DNA from: Hymenobacter sp. BRD67 | GTDB taxonomy: Bacteria; Bacteroidota; Bacteroidia; Cytophagales; Hymenobacteraceae | Assembly (NCBI RefSeq): GCF_013256425.1 | Contig: NZ_CP053904.1 | Coordinates: 1,178,001-1,242,000 of the forward strand | Reading direction: 5' to 3' | Length of the DNA: 64,000 bases | Shown here: positions 43,515 through 52,474 of the stretch, piece after piece | How the letters are laid out: each line of letters opens with the position of its first letter | Numbering within the stretch: position 1 is the stretch's first letter | Position numbers and translations under genes: made by a program | The notes under the pieces: generated by a model | What the model saw: the letters and a program-made list of their open reading frames with translations, nothing else | What the model was told of the DNA's origin: nothing | The model's database searches: none

Positions 43515-45665
43515 ATGTTCTTGTCCATGAAAGCACGTTACTCATGCTGGCTTAGCTGCCTGATTAGTCTGGCGACATTGTCGGCGCAGGCCCAGACTGC
43601 GCCTGCTGCTACTATGACCAATCCGCCCATTGCCACGGTTAAAGCCAAAGAGCTCGTCTCGCCCAACGGTACCCGCACCGATAATTACTACTGGCTCAAC
43701 GAGCGCGAAAACCCGCAGGTGCTCGACTACCTGAAAAGCGAAAACGCGTACACTGAGCAGCAAATGTCTGCCGTTAAGCCTTTGGAGGAGAAGCTTTTCA
43801 ACGAGATGAAAGGCCGCATTAAGGAGCAGGATGCCTCGGTGCCCTACCGTGACCACGGCTACTACTACTACACCCGCTACGAAACTGGCGGCGAGTACCC
43901 GCTCTACTGCCGCAAGGAGGGCTCCCAGCAGGGGCCCGAGGAAGTGATGCTCAACGGCAACGAGATGGGCCAGGGCAAGTCGTACTTCGCCATTGGCGGC
44001 TACGCAGTAAGCGACGACAACCAGACGCTGGCCTACGGTGTCGACAGTGTAAGCCGCCGGCTTTACACGCTGCGCTTCAAGAACCTGAAAACCGGCAAGC
44101 TCTACCCCGAGAAAATTGCCAATACGGCCGGCTCGGCCGTGTGGGCTGCCGACAACAAGACGGTTTTCTACGCCAAAAAGGACGTGACTACTCTGCTGGC
44201 CTTTCAGGTGTATCGGCACACGCTGGGCACCGACCCCAGCCACGATGTGCTGGTGTATGAGGAGAAGGATAACACCTTCGGGGTGGGCATTGAGCGCAGC
44301 AAATCACGCCGCTACATCGGCATTACGCTGCACAGCTCGCTGTCGTCGGAGTATCTCTATCTGGAGGCCAACAAGCCGGCCGGTGAGTTTAGGGTGTTTC
44401 TGAAGCGCGAGCCCGACCACCTGTACGAAGTGCAGGATGCCAACGGGCAGTTCTACATTCTTACCAACTGGGAGGCTCCCAACTTTCGGGTCATGGCCGC
44501 GCCGCTTACCAACACCGGCAAGGGCCAGTGGGAAGACGTGGTGCCGGAGCGCGAAGACGTTTTCATCGAGCAGATGGAGCTCTTCAAAGACCACCTGGTA
44601 CTCAACGAGCGGGCCGAAGGACTGCGCGAGATGCGCGTCATCAACTTCTCGGACGAGGTGGGCCATATTGTCCCGTTTCGTGAGCTGGCGTACACTACAT
44701 ACATCGGGGCCAACCCCGAGTTTGATACCCCAACGCTGCGCCTGACCTACACCTCGTTTACCACGCCTGCCACTACCTACGACTACAACATGGCTACGCA
44801 CAAGCTTACGCTGCTCAAAGAGCAGCCGGTGCTGGGTGGCTTTAACAAGGAGGACTACGTGACGGAGCGCTACTTCGTGACGGCCCGCGACGGCAAAACG
44901 ATTCCGATGACGGTGGTGTACAAAAAAGGCTTTAAGAAGGACGGTACCGGGCCGTTGCTGCAATATGCCTACGGCTCGTACGGCATCTCCATGGACCCGA
45001 CTTTTTCCTCGGCGCGGCTGAGTTTGCTCAACCGCGGCTTTGCCTACGCGCTGTGCAATATCCGGGGCGGGCAGGAGCTGGGCCGCAAGTGGTTTGAAGA
45101 TGGCCGCATGCTGCACAAGAAAAACTCGTTTACCGATTTTATCGACTGCTCGCTGTTTCTTGTCAAGGACAAATTCACGTCGCCCGCCAAGCTGTTTGCC
45201 GAGGGCGGCAGCGCCGGCGGCCTGCTGATGGGCGCAATAGTGAATATGCGCCCCGACCTATATAAAGGCGTTATCGCCGAAGTGCCATTTGTGGATGTTG
45301 TTACGACCATGTCGGACGCCAGCATTCCGCTCACCACCGGCGAGTACGACCAGTGGGGCAACCCGGCCGATAAAAAGTACTACGACTACATGCTCTCGTA
45401 CTCGCCCTACGACAACGTAAAGGCCCAGAAATACCCCAACATGCTGGTCCTTACAGGCTTGCACGACTCGCAGGTGCAATACTTCGAGCCCGCGAAGTGG
45501 GTAGCCAAGCTGCGGGCCACTAAAACCGATAACAACCTGCTGCTGCTGCATACCGACATGGATGCCGGCCACGGCGGGGCATCGGGTCGCTTCAAGGCGC
45601 TACACGACGTGGCCCGGCAGTACGCCTTCCTCTTTATGCTGCTGGGGCAGAAATCGATGATGTAG
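43515..45665 (+). CDS. S9 family prolyl oligopeptidase (oligopeptidase B-like)
   Basis: Cleaves peptides, probably after basic residues, in the periplasm. The 716-residue protein has an N-terminal signal peptide (ending LSAQAQTAPAA), a beta-propeller of about 380 residues (starting YYWLNERENPQVLDYLKSEN) and a C-terminal alpha/beta hydrolase domain. The nucleophile Ser is in AEGGSAGGLLMGA, the Asp in LTGLHDSQVQYFEPAKW and the His in DMDAGHGGASGR. The YDQWGNPADKKYYDYMLSYSPYDNV segment is typical of oligopeptidase B. A start at ATG 43527 (MKARYSC) is an alternative. Confidence 0.92.
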   Translation: MFLSMKARYSCWLSCLISLATLSAQAQTAPAATMTNPPIATVKAKELVSPNGTRTDNYYWLNERENPQVLDYLKSENAYTEQQMSAVKPLEEKLFNEMKGRIKEQDASVPYRDHGYYYYTRYETGGEYPLYCRKEGSQQGPEEVMLNGNEMGQGKSYFAIGGYAVSDDNQTLAYGVDSVSRRLYTLRFKNLKTGKLYPEKIANTAGSAVWAADNKTVFYAKKDVTTLLAFQVYRHTLGTDPSHDVLVYEEKDNTFGVGIERSKSRRYIGITLHSSLSSEYLYLEANKPAGEFRVFLKREPDHLYEVQDANGQFYILTNWEAPNFRVMAAPLTNTGKGQWEDVVPEREDVFIEQMELFKDHLVLNERAEGLREMRVINFSDEVGHIVPFRELAYTTYIGANPEFDTPTLRLTYTSFTTPATTYDYNMATHKLTLLKEQPVLGGFNKEDYVTERYFVTARDGKTIPMTVVYKKGFKKDGTGPLLQYAYGSYGISMDPTFSSARLSLLNRGFAYALCNIRGGQELGRKWFEDGRMLHKKNSFTDFIDCSLFLVKDKFTSPAKLFAEGGSAGGLLMGAIVNMRPDLYKGVIAEVPFVDVVTTMSDASIPLTTGEYDQWGNPADKKYYDYMLSYSPYDNVKAQKYPNMLVLTGLHDSQVQYFEPAKWVAKLRATKTDNNLLLLHTDMDAGHGGASGRFKALHDVARQYAFLFMLLGQKSMM

Positions 45666-45752
45666 GCTCTTTAGGGGGTAGCTGATTTCCGTCGTTCATT
45701 AAGCTTAACGGATTGACCAGCAACGAAGAAAAGCAACTAACAAATACTAATT

Positions 45753-45968
45753 TTAGCGCAGTACCGAAGGCGCGGTGGTCGAGTGGGCCGCCGCGCTTTT
45801 TTCGTCGGCGCTCAGCTGGGCCTGTAGCTGAAACGTGACCTGCTGGCAGGCGGCAAAATGCTGCTCGGCCGTTTTGAGGGCGGCCTCAGTAGACAGCAGG
45901 CGCTGGTAGAGAAAGACGATAAGGCCCAGCGAAATGGCCAGGGTAGCGATAAAAAGGATGTTTTTCAT
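45753..45968 (-). CDS. Small single-pass membrane protein
   Basis: A 71-residue hypothetical protein. MKNILFIATLAISLGLIVFLY is an N-terminal membrane helix; the rest (LLSTEAALKTAEQHFAACQQVTFQLQAQLSADEKSA) is a short heptad-like helix with acidic and Gln residues, ending in an Ala/Ser/Thr/Pro tail. It resembles the small periplasmic coiled-coil proteins found near envelope genes, but no family is recognised. It may be co-transcribed with the E2 gene upstream on the same strand, although an inverted repeat lies in between. Confidence 0.55.
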   Translation of the reverse strand: MKNILFIATLAISLGLIVFLYQRLLSTEAALKTAEQHFAACQQVTFQLQAQLSADEKSAAAHSTTAPSVLR

Positions 45969-45995
45969 GCGTATTGGGTAAGCTGTAATTACCGC

Positions 45996-46061
45996 AGAAC
46001 GTCCTGCTCAGCTGGCATCCGCTTCGACAAGGGGACGCCAGTTGAGCAGGACGTTCTTTTT
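45996..46061. repeat. Inverted repeat AGAACGTCCTGCT, terminator-like
   Basis: AGAACGTCCTGCTCAGCTGG pairs with CCAGTTGAGCAGGACGTTCT (one mismatch) around about 20 bases, followed by TTTTTT on the plus strand. It lies between the E2 gene and the small membrane protein gene on the minus strand. The outer AGAACGTCnTGCT sequence recurs in the hairpin at 53936-53980. Confidence 0.75.
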
Positions 46062-46079
46062 TGATTGCTGACTACTAAA

Positions 46080-47516
46080 TTATACTGCCGTATTGGGGTC
46101 GAACTGCTCGAGGTAATCGGCCACCTTGCGCACAAACATGCCGCCGAGCGAGCCATCGACCACGCGATGGTCGTAGCTGTGACTCAGGAACATAAAGTGT
46201 CGGATACCGATTAGGTCGCCCTGGGGCGTTTCGATAACGGCGGGCTTTTTCTTGATGGCTCCCACGGCCATGATGGCCACCTGCGGCTGCATGATAATGG
46301 GAGTGCCCATTACGTTGCCAAACGAGCCCACATTACTGAGCGTGTACGTGCCGCCTTCGAGGTCTTCGGGCTTGAGCTTATTCTGACGGGCGCGGTTGGC
46401 CAAGTCGTTCACCTTCTTGCTCAGGCCGTTGAGGTTAAGCTGGTCGGCATTGTGAATAACCGGCACGATGAGGTTGCCCGACGGCAGCGCTACCGCCACG
46501 CCGATGTTAATATCACGCTTCTTGATTATATAATCGCCGTCTACCGATACGTTGATGTTGGGGTAGTCCTGGATGGCGCGCGCCACTGCCTGAATGAAGA
46601 TGGGCGTAAAGGTGAGATTTTCGCCTTCGCGCTTCTTATAGGCATCCTTGTGCTTGTTGCGCCAGTTCACCAGCTCGGTTACATCGGCCTCCACGAAGCT
46701 CGTAACGTGCGGCGAAATACGCTTGGAATCGACCATTCGCTGCGCAATCATCTTGCGCATGCGGTCCATCTCCACCAACTCCTGGCTGCCCGATACCGAC
46801 GGCGCGGGCTTGGCCGTAGCACTGGCGGCCTGTGGCTTGGGAGCAGCAGGAGCAGGCGCGAGTTGCGGTGCTGCCTTGGGCTCAGCCGGGGCAGGCTGGG
46901 CCACCGGCGCGGCATGCGCCGGAACTGCCGGTACCAGCGGCTGCTTGCCATTGGCTACGTAGTCGAGAATATCTTTTTTAGTTACGCGGCCTTCCTGGCC
47001 GGTGCCGGGCAGGCGCTCGAGGTCGGCCATGCTCACGCCTTCCTCGCGGGCAATGCTGAGCACCAGCGGTGAGTAGAAACGGCCTTCCTGCACCGGATGC
47101 TGGGCACCTGCGGGCTCAGGAGCCGCTACCGGCGTGCCAGGGCCCGGCAGGTAGGGTACGCTTTCATCGCCCGCCGGCGGGGTAGGCAGCGCGGGTACGC
47201 GGTCGGGCTCAGTTACGGGCGGGTTGGCGCTGGCTTCTTCCAGGTCGTCGGTGTTTTGAGCCGCGGTCGCAGCGGCATCCGTCTCGACAATGGCAATGGG
47301 CGCGCCCACGGCTACTACCTGGCCTTCCTGCACCAGGATTTCGGCCAGCGTGCCGGCGTACAGGGCGGGCACTTCAGTATCTACCTTATCGGTAGCTACT
47401 TCTAATACCGACTCATCTTGCTCAATGGTATCGCCAACTTGCTTGAGCCATTTCAGCACGGTGCCTTCCATGATGGATTCGCCCATCTTGGGCATCGTCA
47501 TTTCCACTCGGGCCAT
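46080..47516 (-). CDS. 2-oxoacid dehydrogenase E2 component, dihydrolipoamide acyltransferase
   Basis: Core acyltransferase of a 2-oxoacid dehydrogenase complex. The start at 47516 (MARVEMTMPKMGESIMEGTV) fits the lipoyl domain. Domains in order: one lipoyl domain with the lipoylated Lys in VATDKVDTEVP, a long Pro/Ala linker, the peripheral-subunit-binding domain (FYSPLVLSIAREEGVSMADL, then RLPGTGQEGRVTKKDIL), a second Ala/Pro linker, and the catalytic domain with HVTSFVEADVTELVNWRNKHK, FMFLSHSYDHRVVDGSLGG (His and Asp catalytic) and the end VADYLEQFD. At 478 residues it is normal. The acyl specificity (branched-chain or pyruvate) cannot be read; no E1 or E3 is adjacent. Confidence 0.92.
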   Translation of the reverse strand: MARVEMTMPKMGESIMEGTVLKWLKQVGDTIEQDESVLEVATDKVDTEVPALYAGTLAEILVQEGQVVAVGAPIAIVETDAAATAAQNTDDLEEASANPPVTEPDRVPALPTPPAGDESVPYLPGPGTPVAAPEPAGAQHPVQEGRFYSPLVLSIAREEGVSMADLERLPGTGQEGRVTKKDILDYVANGKQPLVPAVPAHAAPVAQPAPAEPKAAPQLAPAPAAPKPQAASATAKPAPSVSGSQELVEMDRMRKMIAQRMVDSKRISPHVTSFVEADVTELVNWRNKHKDAYKKREGENLTFTPIFIQAVARAIQDYPNINVSVDGDYIIKKRDINIGVAVALPSGNLIVPVIHNADQLNLNGLSKKVNDLANRARQNKLKPEDLEGGTYTLSNVGSFGNVMGTPIIMQPQVAIMAVGAIKKKPAVIETPQGDLIGIRHFMFLSHSYDHRVVDGSLGGMFVRKVADYLEQFDPNTAV

Positions 47517-47657
47517 AATTCGGGGGCTGGGGGTCTTAAAAACGTAGGGTGGGGTGGGAGGGAGTTTGGAGCCGCAAAGGTAGGCAGAAGCTAAACGCCC
47601 CCGCACCGGCGGGCTGGGCGGGGGCATTATCAATTAAAGCGGTACTTGATTGCTAGT

Positions 47658-48218
47658 CTACTGGTCGAGGTCGAATGAACTTGACCAATTGCTTACCTCA
47701 ACCCTGGGGTTTTTCTGACGCACTGCATTTTCAAAAGCTTGTAGCTGAACGCCAGGAAGTATGCGTACAAACTGTTGCTGGTCGGCCGCGTCGATGTAGC
47801 CTATTTTCCAGTAATGCTGATAGCCCACTCGAAACATAGTGAATTTAATTTTATTGACTTGGCTAAGCGGAATTTGCTCCGTGCCTGACTTCTTATACAG
47901 ATAGAAGTTAGTATCGTCAAAATCAGTAGCAAAACTGCTGGCAATTAGCTTGTAAATAAGCCAAATACCGACTGGAACTGCCAAAAGAATTATTGTTTCT
48001 CCTCGCGAAATTGCGGCTGAAGCACGTAGCTCATTGCGCACAGTTTGCGCATAAATAAAAAGCAGAAAAGGGACGATAACCCAGCGCGCCGGTCGCCAGC
48101 TTGTTGACAGAGAAAAGTTATAGGACTGCCCATCACCTACCCAAATACTATTGCTGCCACATCTAACCGTTCGCCCATCGGCTTGGCGTTCTTTAGCAGG
48201 GGCACCCAGTATGTACAC
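47658..48218 (-). CDS. Hypothetical membrane protein with PH-like tail, AT-rich
   Basis: A 186-residue protein not recognised. It has two central hydrophobic helices (PARWVIVPFLLFIYAQTV, IILLAVPVGIWLIYKLIASSF) and a C-terminal region of short strands (TNFYLYKKSGTEQIPLSQVN, YWKIGYIDAADQQQFVRILP) suggesting a PH-like domain. The start at 48218 is GTG; a later start is possible because residues 1-35 look unconserved. It is richer in AT than its neighbours and resembles in architecture the gene at 17956, though I see no clear sequence identity between them. Confidence 0.5.
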   Translation of the reverse strand: MYILGAPAKERQADGRTVRCGSNSIWVGDGQSYNFSLSTSWRPARWVIVPFLLFIYAQTVRNELRASAAISRGETIILLAVPVGIWLIYKLIASSFATDFDDTNFYLYKKSGTEQIPLSQVNKIKFTMFRVGYQHYWKIGYIDAADQQQFVRILPGVQLQAFENAVRQKNPRVEVSNWSSSFDLDQ

Positions 48219-48537
48219 CGCCCATGCAAGCTAGTTTCGACAGCGAATGGCCGAGAACGTAAGCTTAGGTGGAAGCGCATCATAAACTAAGGTAGCGTTG
48301 AAACATGATAAAAGTGAAGACAGCCGACTTACTTAGTGGGTTTCGTAGCTAGTAGTTTCGGGCGGCACAATTGAGGCGTTGGTCGGGGTTTGAGAAGTAG
48401 AATCCTAAAGCGGGCGCGCCAACTATAATTCTGGCTACTCGTTTGCAAAGCTGTAACCAACCAGCCGCTGGGGTTCAGGCCACCGGCGGCTGCCTGATTG
48501 CTCATTTTATTCTTTTCACTTCCTATTCCTCCTTGTC
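48219..48537. other. Intergenic stretch without a recognised gene
   Basis: This gap between divergent genes holds no convincing reading frame. The only structure seen is a small hairpin, CAGCCGC at 48462-48468 with GCGGCTG at 48486-48492, in the leader of the following gene. It presumably contains the promoters of both flanking genes. Confidence 0.5.
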
Positions 48538-48942
48538 ATGAAATCTTTCCTGTTTGCCGCCCTGGCTACTGCCACGCTGCTTACTAGCACCGGCGCTTTC
48601 GCTACTCCTTTTAATGACCGCGGCCGTGATAGCCGCGTCCAGCAGGACCCCGGTCATCGCGATGATAATGCTCACCGCGATGACAACCGGGGACAGCAAG
48701 ACCGCCGCGCTATGCAGCAAGGCCAGGTTCGCGGCAATGACCAGCACCGCAACGACCGGGCTGACAACCGCCAGGCCAATGACCATTTCGACCGTAATAA
48801 AAATTATGGCTTCGACCGCAACCACCAGGTGACCCGCGAGGAGCGCCGCAACTGGGAGCAGGGCCACAACTACGGGTATGACCAGGGCCACCGCGTAACG
48901 CCCCAGGAGCGCGCCCGCTGGGAAGCTCAGTATCGCCGCTAA
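48538..48942 (+). CDS. Exported low-complexity protein rich in Asp, Arg, Asn, Gln
   Basis: A 134-residue protein with a signal peptide (MKSFLFAALATATLLTSTGAFA) followed by a strongly charged, disordered-looking body: DRGRDSRVQQDPGHRDDNAH, RRAMQQGQVRGNDQHRNDRA and NYGFDRNHQVTREERRNWEQG. The last 50 residues contain two similar units, NYGFDRNHQVTREERRNWE and NYGYDQGHRVTPQERARWE. Such repeats are typical of small periplasmic proteins of unknown function in Hymenobacter-like bacteria. It is followed by the Spy-like gene and may share its transcript. Confidence 0.7.
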   Translation: MKSFLFAALATATLLTSTGAFATPFNDRGRDSRVQQDPGHRDDNAHRDDNRGQQDRRAMQQGQVRGNDQHRNDRADNRQANDHFDRNKNYGFDRNHQVTREERRNWEQGHNYGYDQGHRVTPQERARWEAQYRR

Positions 48943-49016
48943 ACTATCTGGCCGGGCCGGCATCTAACCTAAAGGGTGCTGGCCCCGGCTTTTCACTTTT
49001 TTTCTGCAAATTTTCT

Positions 49017-49454
49017 ATGAAGAAGTTTTTGTTGCCCCTACTGGCATTTGCGCTGTCGGCTACTGCCGCTGCGGCCCAGGAGGAAGGGCGTCCTCAACGC
49101 ACCCCCAAAGAAATGGCGGCCCGCCAAATGCAGGGCCTCACCAAGCAGCTGGGCCTGAGTGCCGACCAGTCGGCCAAAGTGCAGCCTATCTTATTGGCCC
49201 GCGACCAGGAAATGATGGCTATGCGCGCCCAGATGCAAGCCGGTACCGCCGACCGTGCCCAACTGCGCACGCAAATGCAGGCCAACCGGAGCAAGTACGA
49301 AGACCAGCTTAAAGCTATCCTCACGCCCGAGCAATTTACCCAAATGCAAACCCTGGAAGCTAACCGCCGCCAGCGCGGAGCTGAGATGCTGCCGGAGGGC
49401 AAGATGAAGGAAAAGGATGGCAATCTGAAAATTAAAACCAAAACGGATAGCTAA
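49017..49454 (+). CDS. Spy/CpxP-like periplasmic protein
   Basis: A 145-residue exported protein with a signal peptide (MKKFLLPLLAFALSATAAAAQ). The mature part is entirely helical with heptad character: EMAARQMQGLTKQLGLSADQSAKVQPIL, then the LTPEQFTQMQTLEANRR segment, which is the LTxxQ-like repeat of Spy/CpxP stress chaperones (LGLSADQ and LTPEQ). Likely a periplasmic chaperone or metal-responsive protein. A lysine-rich tail (KMKEKDGNLKIKTKTDS) extends beyond the helical domain. A good terminator follows. Confidence 0.75.
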   Translation: MKKFLLPLLAFALSATAAAAQEEGRPQRTPKEMAARQMQGLTKQLGLSADQSAKVQPILLARDQEMMAMRAQMQAGTADRAQLRTQMQANRSKYEDQLKAILTPEQFTQMQTLEANRRQRGAEMLPEGKMKEKDGNLKIKTKTDS

Positions 49455-49483
49455 GCCACTCCTGCCGCTCGTCGTTATTCCTC

Positions 49484-49519
49484 AAAAAGCCCTGGCCCCG
49501 AAAGGTCAGGGCTTTTTTT
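49484..49519 (+). terminator. Intrinsic terminator after the Spy-like gene
   Basis: AAAAAGCCCTG and CAGGGCTTTTTTT enclose a loop of about 12 bases, with a clear T-run on the plus strand. Between here and the next hairpin at 49719 I see no gene. Confidence 0.9.
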
Positions 49520-49718
49520 GAGGGGGAAACCGGACTTAAAAATTTCTTGCGCGTGCTTAGGCCGTTGTGCGGCGGGCACCAGCTTGTAATATGCAGAAAG
49601 ATGAATATTTTAAGCTGGTGCCCGGCGGTGGGAACTGGTGTTAATGCGGGTAAAGTCGCCGGCCAGCTTGTGTTGCCCTCAACTCCTGGCTGCGGGGAGC
49701 CAAATCGGAAATAGCTAT

Positions 49719-49756
49719 GAAAAAGCCGCCTGTTCGTTCGAACAAGCGGCTTTTGC
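49719..49756 (-). terminator. Intrinsic terminator of the barrel gene
   Basis: AAAAAGCCGCCTGTTCG pairs with CGAACAAGCGGCTTTT (one mismatch) over a very short loop, close after the stop codon of the minus-strand beta-barrel gene. The A-run on the plus strand gives a U-tract on the minus strand. Confidence 0.85.
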
Positions 49757-49780
49757 TATTTCTTTATTTAAGAACAGGCG

Positions 49781-50452
49781 TTACTTGCCGCCCAGTAGAA
49801 AGCCGATATAGGCCTGAAATACGGAATTGCGGGCATTTTTGAAATCATTGTTGCTGTAGCCATCTTTGGCAAAGTCCGTGAACGCGCCATTGTAGCGCAG
49901 GCCCAGCAAAAAGCCCTGTTTCGATTGAAAGCCCAGGCCGCCGACGTAGCCAATTTCGTTGCGGTTGACGTTGCTCAGGTCGGTAGTACCCGAGCCGGCG
50001 GTCCCAACCACGCTGCCATTATAGGTTTGGGTGCGGTCGGTCGAGATATTCATCAGGTAGCTGTACTGAGGCCCAGCTTCGAAGAATACGCTGCCGACTT
50101 TGAGCCGCACGAGCACCGGCACGTCGAGGTAGTCGTAGCGCACGCTCCCCGTGTTGTGATAGGTGCCAAGCGCCGTAGTATATTGCTGGTCAGCGTATTT
50201 AAATCCTTTCTGGGAATACAGCACTTCGGGCTGAATGGAAAACATGTCGTTGGCGAGCCCAAAGTTGAGCATGGCGCCGGCCTGAAAGCCTAAGCGGTTG
50301 TTGTACTGGCTCTGGTTGGTAAGATTGCCGGATAGATTGGAAAGACTACCACCAGCCTTGAGGCCAAATTTGATAGTTTGGGCGTGGGCTGTCGGGGCTG
50401 TCGCAAGCGCTACTAGCGCTGCCCCCGCCGTCAAAGAAAGGAGTTTGGACAT
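49781..50452 (-). CDS. PorT-family outer-membrane beta-barrel protein
   Basis: A 223-residue porin-like protein with a signal peptide (MSKLLSLTAGAALVALATAPTAHAQ) and alternating barrel strands: TIKFGLKAGGSLSNLSGN, NRLGFQAGAMLNFGLANDMF, IQPEVLYSQKGFKYAD, YLDVPVLVRLKVGSVFFEAGPQYSYLM, and the closing AYIGFLLGGK. The QPEVLYSQKGFK and YLDVPVL strands are the hallmarks of the PorT/outer membrane beta-barrel (OMP_b-brl_2) family. Its specific role cannot be told. It is monocistronic with its own terminator. Confidence 0.85.
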   Translation of the reverse strand: MSKLLSLTAGAALVALATAPTAHAQTIKFGLKAGGSLSNLSGNLTNQSQYNNRLGFQAGAMLNFGLANDMFSIQPEVLYSQKGFKYADQQYTTALGTYHNTGSVRYDYLDVPVLVRLKVGSVFFEAGPQYSYLMNISTDRTQTYNGSVVGTAGSGTTDLSNVNRNEIGYVGGLGFQSKQGFLLGLRYNGAFTDFAKDGYSNNDFKNARNSVFQAYIGFLLGGK

Positions 50453-50627
50453 AATAAAAAGAGGGTTAAAACTATAAGCAAGCCCTATAAAAGGTAGGGT
50501 GAGCTTGAGGGTAGCGTTTCAATAACTGCGCCAATTGCCGAGTTTACGTATAGCACTGACCCGAAAAGGTCTGCTACCCCACGCCCGGAGCAGCCTTTCT
50601 GTCGTGGCCTACTCCTCCCCGTCTTCC

Positions 50628-52439
50628 ATGAGCCTCTGGCAAATTATTCAACGCCTGCTGCCATTTGTGCAGCCTTACCGCCGCCTGGTTGTCAGCACAC
50701 TGCTACTTACGCTGGTGGGCTCGCTGGCCGCCCAGGTCAACCCGTTTGTGCTGCGCTACACCGTTGACACCGTGCAGGGCTTACTCAACAAGGGCCTGGG
50801 GCTGGCGCAGGGCTGGCAAATGCTGATTTGGGTGAGCACGGTGCTGCTGGCTAAAGAGCTGCTAAACACCGGCATTACCTTCGGCCAGAAATACTACGGC
50901 GAAAAAATTCGCATCAGCGTATCCGGGGCGCTGGCCGAAGCCGCCGTTAGTAAAATCCTGGGCTACCAGCTGGGGTTTTTCTCGGAAGGCGAAAACCAGA
51001 CTGGCCGCCTTCAGACCCGTATTGACCGGGGGGTGGAAAGCCTGATGAAGCTGGTTCAGAACTTTTTCATCGACATCCTGCCGCTCTTTGCCAATGCCAG
51101 TGTGGCGCTGGTCGTCATGTTTTTAGCCAACAAATGGGTAGGACTTGTAGCTACGTCCATTTTGCCCGTCTACTTCTGGCTGAGCTACCGGCAGGCCGAC
51201 CGCCTCAACGGCACCCGCCGTATGCTGCGCAGCCTGCGGGAAGAAAAAAATCATGGTCTCATCAGCATCATCGACAGCATTGTGGTGATAAAGAGCTTCG
51301 TGCGCGAGGCCTACGAGAGCCATAAGCAGTTTGCTGTGCAAAATCGCTTGGAGGATGCGCAACTCCAAACCCGCAAAACCAACTTCCGCTACGATGGCCT
51401 CAAGTCGTTTTTCGAGCAAATCGGCGTAGTAGCCATCATCGTGCTCACCGCCTACCTCGTGCTGGCCGGCCAGATGAGTATCGGGGCTATCATGTTTCAC
51501 GTGCTGCTGTTCAATAACGTGTCGGCGCCCATCCGCCAGCTGCACCGCATCTACGACGAGATGAACGAGGCCCTGACCTACGCCGAGGGCTTTTTCGCTA
51601 TCCTCGACGCCGACGACCAGACCGAGCGCCCCGGCCCGCTGCGTCCCGCGCACCTCTACGGCCGCTTTGAGCTGCGCCATGTCAACTTCACCTACCCCAG
51701 CGGCACGGCCGCGCTGCACGACGTGAGCCTGACTATCGAAGCCGGCAAAACCACGGCCCTAGTGGGCCTCAGCGGCGCCGGCAAAAGCACGATTATCAAT
51801 CTGCTCTGCGAGTTTTACCGCCCCGACAACGGCGGCGTGTTCCTCGATGGGCAGCCTCTAAGCGAATACGACACGCCCGCCCTGCGCCAGCAAATCGGCC
51901 TGGTGCTCCAGAAAAACCATATTTTCAAAGGCACTATCGAGGAGAATATCCGTTACGGAAACTTCAACGCTACCCAGGCCGAGATTGAAGCCGCCGCCCG
52001 CCAGGCCTACTTCCACGACCAGATTCTGGATCTGCCCAAAGGCTACCTCAGCGACGCGCAGCAGCTCTTGGGTGGCCAGCAGCAGCGCATTGCCATCGCC
52101 CGGCTCTTCCTCAAAAACCCGCCCATCATCTTCCTCGACGAGCCCACCGCCAGCCTCGACGCCATCGCCACCGAGCAAATCAAGAACAGCCTCGACGCCA
52201 TCAAGCAGGGCCGCACGGTGGTCATCATCTCCCACAGCCTCGCCCAGATTGTGGATTCCGACTGCATCTACGTGATGAAAAAAGGCGAAGCCGTGGAAAG
52301 CGGCACCCACCACGAGCTTTACGAAAAGCGCGGCACCTACCGCGAGATTTTCGACGCCAGCGCGAGAAGCCTCAACATTGAGAAGCTAGCCAAAACAATG
52401 GCTGATGATGGCGACGAGGTGCTGGATACGGCACTGTGA
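50628..52439 (+). CDS. ABC transporter ATP-binding/permease protein (MsbA/exporter type)
   Basis: A fused exporter half-transporter of 603 residues from ATG 50628 (MSLWQIIQRLLPFVQPYRRL), with six membrane helices in the N-terminal half and a C-terminal nucleotide-binding domain. Walker A is ALVGLSGAGKST, the Q-loop IGLVLQKNHIFKGT, Walker B IIFLDEPTASLD and the H-loop IISHSLAQI. The signature is unusual: LLGGQQQRIAIAR instead of LSGGQ, and the segment before it (GYLSDAQQ) is shorter than the usual GERG-containing stretch. It is presumably a lipid or drug exporter working as a homodimer. Confidence 0.88.
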   Translation: MSLWQIIQRLLPFVQPYRRLVVSTLLLTLVGSLAAQVNPFVLRYTVDTVQGLLNKGLGLAQGWQMLIWVSTVLLAKELLNTGITFGQKYYGEKIRISVSGALAEAAVSKILGYQLGFFSEGENQTGRLQTRIDRGVESLMKLVQNFFIDILPLFANASVALVVMFLANKWVGLVATSILPVYFWLSYRQADRLNGTRRMLRSLREEKNHGLISIIDSIVVIKSFVREAYESHKQFAVQNRLEDAQLQTRKTNFRYDGLKSFFEQIGVVAIIVLTAYLVLAGQMSIGAIMFHVLLFNNVSAPIRQLHRIYDEMNEALTYAEGFFAILDADDQTERPGPLRPAHLYGRFELRHVNFTYPSGTAALHDVSLTIEAGKTTALVGLSGAGKSTIINLLCEFYRPDNGGVFLDGQPLSEYDTPALRQQIGLVLQKNHIFKGTIEENIRYGNFNATQAEIEAAARQAYFHDQILDLPKGYLSDAQQLLGGQQQRIAIARLFLKNPPIIFLDEPTASLDAIATEQIKNSLDAIKQGRTVVIISHSLAQIVDSDCIYVMKKGEAVESGTHHELYEKRGTYREIFDASARSLNIEKLAKTMADDGDEVLDTAL

Positions 52440-52474
52440 TTATTAATTGATAATTATGTAAAATAATTTGAGCT

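Noticed and set aside
45996..46061. Riboswitch or attenuator before the small membrane protein gene
   Set aside because: The structure is a plain hairpin with a T-run and lacks any conserved riboswitch core; its sequence recurs elsewhere as a repeat.
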